Positions 57,915-64,000 of a DNA stretch of 64,000 nt are shown piece after piece (position 1 is the first letter of the stretch; each line of letters begins with the position of its first letter). This DNA comes from Bordetella holmesii ATCC 51541 (GTDB lineage Bacteria > Pseudomonadota > Gammaproteobacteria > Burkholderiales > Burkholderiaceae_B). Under the pieces are notes generated by a model. That model had not been told where the DNA came from, did not search any database, and saw nothing but the letters and a program-made list of their open reading frames with translations. The position numbers and the translations under genes were made by a program. The stretch spans positions 2,914,001 through 2,978,000 of the forward strand of contig CP007494.1 of assembly GCA_000612485.1 (NCBI GenBank), written 5' to 3'.

Positions 57915-59274
57915 TGCTACATCGAGTTCTGTGCCGCATCCGCACTCATTTGTCAGCGGCATCTGCCGGCCTGCCAGCCATCTTGGTGTTGGCGGTCAAC
58001 CTGATGGTGATGCCGGCGCGAGTTTCGGCTGCCGAGCCAATTCTCATGGAGGTCGGTCAAACCCATGTCCTGCCGGCACCAGGTCTGACTCGTATTGCCG
58101 TGGGCAGCGGTCAAGTGATTCAGGCGCAAGCGGTCGACGCACGGGAGGTCATTCTCTTTGCTCGCAAGGAGGGTGTCTCGTCGGTCCATGTATGGACGGA
58201 CAAGCAAAACGTCAGGGCATATGACGTGCGGGTCATGCCTGCCGGATTCGGGCAGATGCGTGCAGAGGTCGAAAGTCTGTTGGCCAGTATGCCGCAACTA
58301 CGATTCAGTGTCGTGGGACATCAGATTGTCATCGAGGGGCAGGCCTGTCCGATGAGCACAAACAACGACTCACGGCGCTGGCGGCACGCTATCCGGAGGT
58401 TCTGGATCTCACCGGCGACGTCGGCTGGGAGCAAATGGTGCTGCTGGACGTTCAGGTGGTGGAACTCCCGCGCACCCGGCTGTCGGAGCTTGGTTTGGTC
58501 TGGGAGTCCACCTCGCCACAGTCAGCTGGCTCGGCGGCCAACGGTCCTTGGGGCAGCCTCCAGTGGACGGGGCTGCATGCTTCGCTTGGTGCGCGCCTGC
58601 AGGCGTTGGCCCAGCGCGGTGAGGCAGTGTTTCTGGCCCGTCCCAGGCTGCTGGCTAGAAGTGGTTCTGCGGCATCGTTTCTGGCGGGAGGGGAGATACC
58701 TTATCCCAGTGCCGATGGCGAGGGCAAAGGTGCTACCGTGTTCAAACCCTATGGGGTAGCTCTGACGATCACTCCGAGGATTGATCCGCGCGGGACGATA
58801 CGCTCACGCATCGAGGTCGAAGCCAGTTCCATCGACCCGACCATCACTGTACCGGCCGGACCCGCCATGCGTACCCGTCGTGCCACGACAGAATTCAACC
58901 TGCCATCGGGGCAGACGTTGGTGCTTGGCGGCTTTCTGAGCCGCGAACGCACCCAGCAGACAGGTGGCCTGCCTTGGCTGAGTGAATTGCCTATAGTGGG
59001 GGCGCTATTCGGGACTCGCCGCGAGCAGGCCCGTGATACCGAGCTGGCTATCTTCGTCACGCCCACTATAGTCAAGCCAGACGATCCCGCTCTTGCCCAG
59101 GAGGCTGCGCGTGGCAATCAGTTGCTGCGGCGTGTGTTTACCGAACCTGCGGAGATATTGTCGGATAGCCCTGCACCGTCGCCCGACGGGCCGCGACCGG
59201 CGTGGGCGAACTCGCAGTGGAGTGACCCGAACGCACGTTCACGGGCCGGATCTCGAGAAGGGGTATCGCCATGA
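57914..59274 (+). pseudogene. cpaC: Tad secretin CpaC/RcpA, frameshifted
   Basis: Outer-membrane secretin of the Flp pilus. Start ATG 57914 (a GTG at 57911 is also in frame) behind GGAGGGG. Signal peptide, then an N-terminal BON/secretin-N-like domain (VGQTHVLPAPGLTRIAVGSG... HQIVIEGQ). The frame breaks at GCCTGTCC (58344-58345) and resumes as LSDEHKQRLTALAARYPEVLDL...VVELPRTRLSELG and the secretin domain with VALTITPRID, FNLPSGQTLVLGGFLSRE and LPIVGALFGTR. One added base restores 453 residues. Confidence 0.9.
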
Positions 59275-59937
59275 TGTTGGAGTTGCAGTACGAAGACGGC
59301 CGGGCTGAACGCCTCACCTTATCAGCGCCAGTTTTGATCGGACGCGCCGCGCACTGTGATTTGCGTATAGCCAATTGGCGTGTTGCGCGTGAGCATGCTC
59401 GGCTGCTTCAAGGTCCGGACGGCTGGATCATCGAGGATCTCGGCGGCTTGGCCGGGACCTTCGTCAACGGCGCGCGGGTGGCGATGCACGGCCCGCTGGT
59501 CGCCGCCGACACCATCGTGATCGGCCCTTGCCGGTTGCGTCTTTCACCGCCGCCTCCGACGCCGGCAGATGTCGCGGCAGGCTCTGTTCAGATCGATGAC
59601 GCGTCGGAAACGTGGCAGGCCTGCCGGGCTGCGTTGCACGAAGCGCTGATCCAGGCTCTTGATCTGCGCCGACGCGATGTGGCCTCGATGTCGGACGGCG
59701 CGCTAAGGCAGGAGGCCTCTGGCTTGTTGGCCAGATTGCTGAAAGAGAGTGCGGTGGCTGTTCCTGAAACGGTTGACCGAGTCTCCCTTTGCAAAAGTGT
59801 GCTTGATGAGGCGGTCGGGCTCGGCGCTCTGGAGCCTTTGCTGGAGGACTCCTCCATCTCTGAGATCATGGTCAACGTGACCTGCTCCCCGTGATTAGTA
59901 CGAAATCGATGTAGAGTCCGTTCCCAAAGGAATGGCA

Positions 59938-60198
59938 ATGAAGAAACGATTTACGGAAGAGCAAATCATCGGCGTGCTCAAGGAAGCCGATGCAGGTGCC
60001 AAGCCCGCAGAGTTGTGCCGCAAGCACGGAATCTCCGAGGCAACGTACTACAACTGGAAGGCGAAGTTCGGTGGCATGACGGTGTCGGACGCTCAGAGGC
60101 TCAAGGAGCTGGAGCAGGAGAACAACAAGCTCAAGAAGCTGTTGGCCGAGTCGATGCTGGACAAGGCGGCGCTTCAGGATCTGCTAAGCCGAAAGTAG
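59938..60198 (+). CDS. IS407-type OrfA (copy 2)
   Basis: Identical in protein sequence to OrfA of copy 1 (MKKRFTEEQIIGVL...LSRK), 86 residues with HTH and leucine zipper. Confidence 0.93.
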   Translation: MKKRFTEEQIIGVLKEADAGAKPAELCRKHGISEATYYNWKAKFGGMTVSDAQRLKELEQENNKLKKLLAESMLDKAALQDLLSRK

Positions 60199-61058
60199 TC
60201 AGCCCGCAGGCCAAACGCGAGGCGGTCAGGACATTAATGACCGAGCGCAGCATGGGTGTTACCCGGGCCTGTGGGCTGGTAGGAATTTCGCGGTCGCTGT
60301 TTGCCTACGAGAGCACACGCTCAGGCGATGCTGCGCTGACCGAGCGCATGAAAGAGATGGCAGTGGCGAAACGACGCTACGGCTATCGGAGGATCCATGT
60401 GCTCTTACGTCGCGAAGGCTGGCAAGCAAATCACAAGCGAATCTGGCGGCTGTACAGTCTGGCAGGGTTAAGCGTGCGAAAACGAAAGCGTAAGCGAATC
60501 GCGGCGACCGAGCGCGTGGTTCGCCCAGCGGCAATCGCGCCGAATCAGAGTTGGTCAATGGACTTTGTGGCCGACGGCCTAGCCTATGGCCGCCGATTCC
60601 GCTGTTTGACTATCGTCGATGACTACACTCGCGAATGCCTGGCCATCGAGGTCGATACGTCGTTGCCGGGACTGCGTGTTGCCATGGTGCTGCAACGGCT
60701 GGCGGAGATGCGTGGCCTGCCGCGATCTATTACCGTGGACAACGGGCCAGAGTTCGCCGGAAGAGCCTTGGACGCCTGGGCCTACCAAGCAGGCGTAAAG
60801 CTGTCGTTTATTCGGCCGGGTAAGCCGGTGGAGAACGCTTATATCGAAAGTTTCAACGGCAAGTTCCGCGACGAATGCCTTAACGAGCACTGGTTCTTGT
60901 CCCTGCGACAGGCTAAAAGCTTGATCGAAAACTGGCGAGTCGAGTACAACACCGATCGGCCTCACAGCGCGCTCGGATATTTAACGCCGGCGCAATTCGT
61001 GCAGGCTCATCAGAAAGAAGGTCTTTTACCCCTGGGCTCTATGTCGGTGCCGTACTAA
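60189..61058 (+). CDS. IS407-type transposase OrfB (copy 2)
   Basis: Same as copy 1 except KEMAVAKRRYG in place of KEMAVEKRRYG (A to C at 60367). DDE residues intact. The listed start is the frame-overlap point, as expression is expected by -1 frameshift from orfA. Confidence 0.92.
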   Translation, partial: PKVVSPQAKREAVRTLMTERSMGVTRACGLVGISRSLFAYESTRSGDAALTERMKEMAVAKRRYGYRRIHVLLRREGWQANHKRIWRLYSLAGLSVRKRKRKRIAATERVVRPAAIAPNQSWSMDFVADGLAYGRRFRCLTIVDDYTRECLAIEVDTSLPGLRVAMVLQRLAEMRGLPRSITVDNGPEFAGRALDAWAYQAGVKLSFIRPGKPVENAYIESFNGKFRDECLNEHWFLSLRQAKSLIENWRVEYNTDRPHSALGYLTPAQFVQAHQKEGLLPLGSMSVPY

Positions 61059-61709
61059 ATCTGGGGGCAGGTCACATTTCCTGCAGGAGGCCGTCAGGCG
61101 GCGGCGCAACATCCTGATCGCTGGGGGCACCGGTTCCGGCAAAACCACGTTGCTCAACGTGCTGTCTAGCGCCATTCCGGAGCAGGAACGCATCGTGACG
61201 ATAGAGGACGCCGCAGAGTTGCGTTTGTCGCATGAGCATCTGGTTGCGCTCGAGGCCAGACCGGTCAATCTGGAGGGTAGGGGAACGATCGAGATCCGCG
61301 ACCTCGTACGCAATGCGCTGCGGATGCGCCCCGACCGTATCGTCGTCGGAGAGTGCCGAGGCAAGGAGGCCTTCGATATGTTGACGGCGATGAATACCGG
61401 CCACGAGGGTTCGCTCACTACGCTCCACGCCAATTCGCCGCGCGATGCGCTTGCCCGTTTGGAGTCCATGGTGCTCATGGCGGGGCTGGAGTTGCCCATG
61501 CTGGCGCTGCGCGAGTATGTCGCCGCTTGCATCGATCTCATCGTGCAGCAGGCCAGAGGCGCTGACGGGGTCCGGCGCATCGTCGCCATTGCCGAGGTGT
61601 GCGGCATAGAAAGTGGCACGATTCAACTGCAGGAGCATTTTCGCTATGAGCCGCAGAGTGGCTTTGCGGCGGCAGAGTGGGCATGCTGGCAGGCGGAGCA
61701 GGGCTTTTC

Positions 61710-62560
61710 ATGATGACGCCATTGCTTGCCCTGTTGTTGGCGATGGTTTCCGCGGGATTGTTGGCGTGGCAGATTCAGCGCAACGTCGAACCCGCCTGGC
61801 AGCGCTATCGGGATACCTACATGCATGACGCTCGTCTTGGGCTGCAGGAGGTGTTTCTGTTCTTCGATCCGCAGCAGCTCTGGGGCATGGCAATGGCTTG
61901 CGCATGCCTGGCATCCGGCTTGCTGCTGCTGGCGGGGGCACCGTTGGCGATGGTTGGGTTGGGTGCCGGTCTCGGTTGGCGTTTGCCGGCATTACTGTTG
62001 GAACGTTTGCGCAAGCGGCGATTGCAACGCTTGCAAGCTCAGCTTCCAGCCGCATTGCTCAGTCTGGCGGCGGCCTTGAAAGCAGGAGCGAGCTTGCCGA
62101 TCGCCTTGCGTCAGTTGGCGAACCTGAGCCAGGCACCTTTATCGCAGGAGCTCGGCCTGATGCTGCGCGAACAACGTATAGGTGTGGCTTTTGACGACGC
62201 CCTGCGGCGCTTGGAGCAACGTGCCGACCTGCCTGCAGTACATTTGCTGGCTGCTGCCTTCCGGGTCGCCGGCACCTCAGGCGGTAACCTGGCCCAAGCG
62301 CTCGAAGGAATTGCCCACGCGTTGCGGGGCAATTGCTGGCCCAGGGCCGGCTGCGCGCGCTCACGGCGCAAGGGCGCATGCAAGCCTGGGTGCTCAGTGC
62401 GCTGCCCGTGGTGCTGGGGTTGGTACTTTATCTGCTGCGCCCGCAGCAAATGGCGTTGTTGTGACAATCGGAAACCGGATGGGTTGTGTTGGCCGTCATC
62501 GTCGGCCTGCAGGCGCTTGGGTGGCTGTTGATTCGGCGCATTCTGGGGGCGGCCGCATGA
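61710..62560 (+). pseudogene. tadB: Flp pilus membrane protein TadB, frameshift plus nonsense
   Basis: Inner-membrane platform protein. ATG 61710 overlaps the cpaF stop (ATGA). TM helices near the N-terminus, then the T2SSF domain (LQAQLPAALLSLAAALKAGASLPIALRQL ... GTSGGNLAQALEGIAHALRG). At the four-G run 62326-62329 the frame is lost; adding one base gives QLLAQGRLRALTAQGRMQAWVLSALPVVLG. In the restored frame a TGA at 62462-62464 interrupts before the last TM helix (GWVVLAVIVGLQALGWLLI), where Trp would be expected. Two independent lesions. Confidence 0.88.
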
Positions 62561-63435
62561 ACGCAGCAAGTTGGTTGGCCGCTGCCGGGACGGTTTGTTG
62601 CGTGCTGGCCTTACGTGGGCTTTTTCCTACGAAAGAGGAGGTGCCGCTGCCCTTTCCTGAACTGGCGCGAACTCAGCGATGGGCCTGGGCGTTGTCTTGG
62701 CATTTGGCGCGTCGGCTGGAAGGGCTGCTGGGGTGGCGTACCCGGGAACGCCTTGCGCGGCTGAACCTGATGGCAGGGTTGCCTGCGCAATTGCCGGCGG
62801 GTTGGTTGCCCGCGCGAATGGCCCTCGGAGGCGGTGTGGGCCTGATTGCCGGTGGGCTGGTCATTGGCCTGATGCCGTCAGGCATTAGCCGTGCTGCGTT
62901 AGCCGCAGGCATCACCTTTGCGGCCTTGATCAGCGCCAGCCTGCCGATATTGGCCCTGCGTGGCAAGGTGTGCGCGAACCGGCGCAGCATCGCGCTGGAT
63001 CTGCCTTTTCTTCTTGATGTGATGACCTTGTGCCTGGAGGCGGGGCAGGGCATGACGCAGGCCATGTATCTGGCTGCGCGCTATTGTCCGCCGGGGCCCC
63101 TGACGCGGGCATTGTCCTTGGCGCTTAACGAAGTCCGTGCCGGGCGCTCGCAACGCGAGGCGTTGGAGGCCTTGGCGACCAAGCTGGACGTCGATGGGGT
63201 GCATGCGTGGGTGGCCGCCTTGGTTCAGGCCGAGCGCCTGGGTAGCGGTACTGGCGCGATGCTGCGTTCGCTGGCCAGCCAATTGCGCGAGGAAGCCTTT
63301 CAGCGCGCCGAAGAGGCAGCCATGCGTGCACCGGTCAAAATGCTGTTGCCGTTGGTTAGCTGCATGTTTCCCTGCACATTTCTCATCCTCGGCTTTCCAT
63401 TGTTCATGGGTGTGTTGCCGCAGGATGCCATGTGA
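62557..63435 (+). CDS. tadC: Flp pilus membrane protein TadC
   Basis: Second platform protein with a T2SSF domain. ATG 62557 overlaps the tadB stop (ATGA). 292 residues: N-terminal TM, paired helices at about 90-130 (GGGVGLIAGGLVIGLMPSG, ALAAGITFAALISASLPILAL), the cytoplasmic DLPFLLDVMTLCLEAGQGMTQAMYLAA and EALATKLDVDGVHAWVAALVQAERLGSG, and a C-terminal TM. Intact. Confidence 0.85.
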   Translation: MNAASWLAAAGTVCCVLALRGLFPTKEEVPLPFPELARTQRWAWALSWHLARRLEGLLGWRTRERLARLNLMAGLPAQLPAGWLPARMALGGGVGLIAGGLVIGLMPSGISRAALAAGITFAALISASLPILALRGKVCANRRSIALDLPFLLDVMTLCLEAGQGMTQAMYLAARYCPPGPLTRALSLALNEVRAGRSQREALEALATKLDVDGVHAWVAALVQAERLGSGTGAMLRSLASQLREEAFQRAEEAAMRAPVKMLLPLVSCMFPCTFLILGFPLFMGVLPQDAM

Positions 63436-63869
63436 TTCCGGAGCGCCGCGCGACTGGCCAAAGGCTCTCCGCTGACCGCTTACGTCTGGTCCTCGCATGC
63501 ACCTGGCCGCGCCGACTGCTGGGTTTGCTGGGCCGTCGACGTGCGCTAGGCGCACGCAGCGGCCTGTTGATCCGGCCCTGCCATGCCGTGCACAGCTTAG
63601 GCATGGCTTATCCTGTGGCGGTATGGTTTATCGGCCGCGAGGGCCAGGTGTTGAAGGCACGGCGGCTCAACCCCTGGCGCTGGGCCTTATGCCGCGGCGC
63701 TGTCGCCGTGGTCGAGACCAGTGTGGGTCTCCTCGATGCCGAAGACGGAGGTATATGCCGGGTAGAAGCTGCTGTAGAGCACTGCTGCGGCAGCTACATT
63801 AATGGGAATCTGGACAATGTTGGCGACCGAGGCGGGCACTCCCAGGGACACCAGCAGGCCGGCACATAG
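63432..63869 (+). CDS. DUF192 family protein
   Basis: GTG start at 63432 overlapping the tadC stop. The DUF192 core is RRLLGLLGRRRALGARSGLLIRPCHAVHSLGMAYPVAVWFIGREGQVLKARRLNPWRWALCRGAVAVVET. DUF192 proteins are small beta-barrel proteins often found beside tad genes; function unknown. The last ~60 codons (after about 63690) overlap the 3' end of a gene on the other strand and do not look native, so the true 3' end may be lost. Confidence 0.7.
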   Translation: MIPERRATGQRLSADRLRLVLACTWPRRLLGLLGRRRALGARSGLLIRPCHAVHSLGMAYPVAVWFIGREGQVLKARRLNPWRWALCRGAVAVVETSVGLLDAEDGGICRVEAAVEHCCGSYINGNLDNVGDRGGHSQGHQQAGT

Positions 63870-64000
63870 GTCGATAAACAGAAAGATCATTATCCAGACA
63901 GCGCAGTAGACCAGGAAGGCCCATTTGTTGCGCCAGCATGCCACGCCGGAGAAGAACAGTGCCTGCACCAGGCGCAGGCCATGCCACCCCACCAGAACCG
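63687..64000 (-). CDS. BPSS1780-like family membrane protein, C-terminal part
   Basis: Runs off the right edge of the window. The 104 visible residues are the end of an integral membrane protein: ALFFSGVACWRNKWAFLVYCAVWIMIFLFIDLCAGLLVSLG, a second hydrophobic segment, and YSSFYPAYTSVFGIEETHTGLDHGDSAAA. The ACWRNKWAFLVY block resembles the BPSS1780 family of betaproteobacteria. Convergent with, and overlapping, the DUF192 frame. Confidence 0.65.
   Translation of the reverse strand, partial: VLVGWHGLRLVQALFFSGVACWRNKWAFLVYCAVWIMIFLFIDLCAGLLVSLGVPASVANIVQIPINVAAAAVLYSSFYPAYTSVFGIEETHTGLDHGDSAAA

Larger units (their letters stand above)
59878..61074 (+). mobile_element. IS407-type IS3-family element, copy 2 (1197 bp)
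   Basis: Same ends and length as copy 1 at 17354-18550, in the same orientation. Flanking tetranucleotides AACG and CATT do not match. Interrupts and partly deletes cpaF. Confidence 0.95.
59271..61713 (+). pseudogene. cpaF: Tad ATPase CpaF/TadA with N-terminal FHA domain, split and partly deleted by IS407
   Basis: Secretion ATPase powering the pilus. Residues 1-95 form an FHA-like domain (VLIGRAAHCDLRIANWRVAREHARL...DLGGLAGTFVNGARV), then the CpaF N-terminal helices to ISEIMVN. IS407 follows at 59878. Beyond it, 61075-61713 resumes at FLQEAVRRRRNILIAGGTGSGKTT (Walker A) with VGECRGKEAFDML and TTLHANSPRDALARL. About 110 residues expected between the two parts are missing, and no 4-bp target repeat is present, so the insertion was accompanied by a deletion. 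Confidence 0.9.

Overview
The window is a GC-rich betaproteobacterial chromosome segment with Alcaligenaceae gene content. It carries an IS481 copy (NCTAGN target, TGTGAA... ends) and an intact ISL3-family element of the IS1001 type, together with IS3/IS407- and IS21-type elements and many disrupted genes. IS481 plus an IS1001-like element in a decaying genome points to Bordetella, most likely B. holmesii. This is inference from sequence pattern only; no database was searched.

Layout. 1-11.9 kb: end of ftsH, then folP-glmM, olsB, and a phosphate block (ppx on the minus strand, ppk1, pstS-pstC-pstA-pstB) with PhoB-box-like sites before ppk1 and pstS. ppx and pstS carry single-base frameshifts, and a 37-bp tandem duplication joins pstC and pstA into one reading frame; no phoU follows pstB. 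12.0-18.6 kb: tRNA-Pro, a DUF1993 gene, then a nest of insertion sequences (IS21 inside an IS3-family element inside another IS3-family remnant) followed by an IS407-type element that has beheaded a class A beta-lactamase. 19-28.7 kb: small lipoproteins and membrane proteins, a MocR regulator, initiator tRNA-fMet, an entericidin, pyrB with an N-terminal HTH-like extension, rdgC and a broken MHS-family transporter. 28.9-36.5 kb: a TctDE-like two-component system, recA (LexA box) with a broken recX, and broken metR divergent from metE. 36.5-52.8 kb: IS1001-like element in the metE terminator, sucCD, two TerC genes behind a structured leader, a 40-residue single-helix protein, hemCDXY, ppa, an FAH-family hydrolase, a second entericidin, an acyl-CoA dehydrogenase-like gene and hsp20-lon (lon frameshifted near its 3' end). 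53.0-63.9 kb: a Tad/Flp pilus operon, flp-like - tadG-like - tadE-like - hypothetical - cpaB - cpaC - FHA-cpaF - tadB - tadC - DUF192, broken by IS481, IS407 with a deletion, two frameshifts and a nonsense codon.

Functional themes: phosphate and polyphosphate handling, SOS repair, methionine synthesis, haem synthesis, proteostasis and surface pili, overlaid by IS-driven decay. All eight frameshifted genes are restored to full length by adding exactly one base, usually in a C or G run. That may be genuine decay or homopolymer under-calling in the assembly, and it should be settled before the genes are called pseudogenes. Two near-identical IS407 copies in direct orientation bracket 41.3 kb of mostly indispensable genes.
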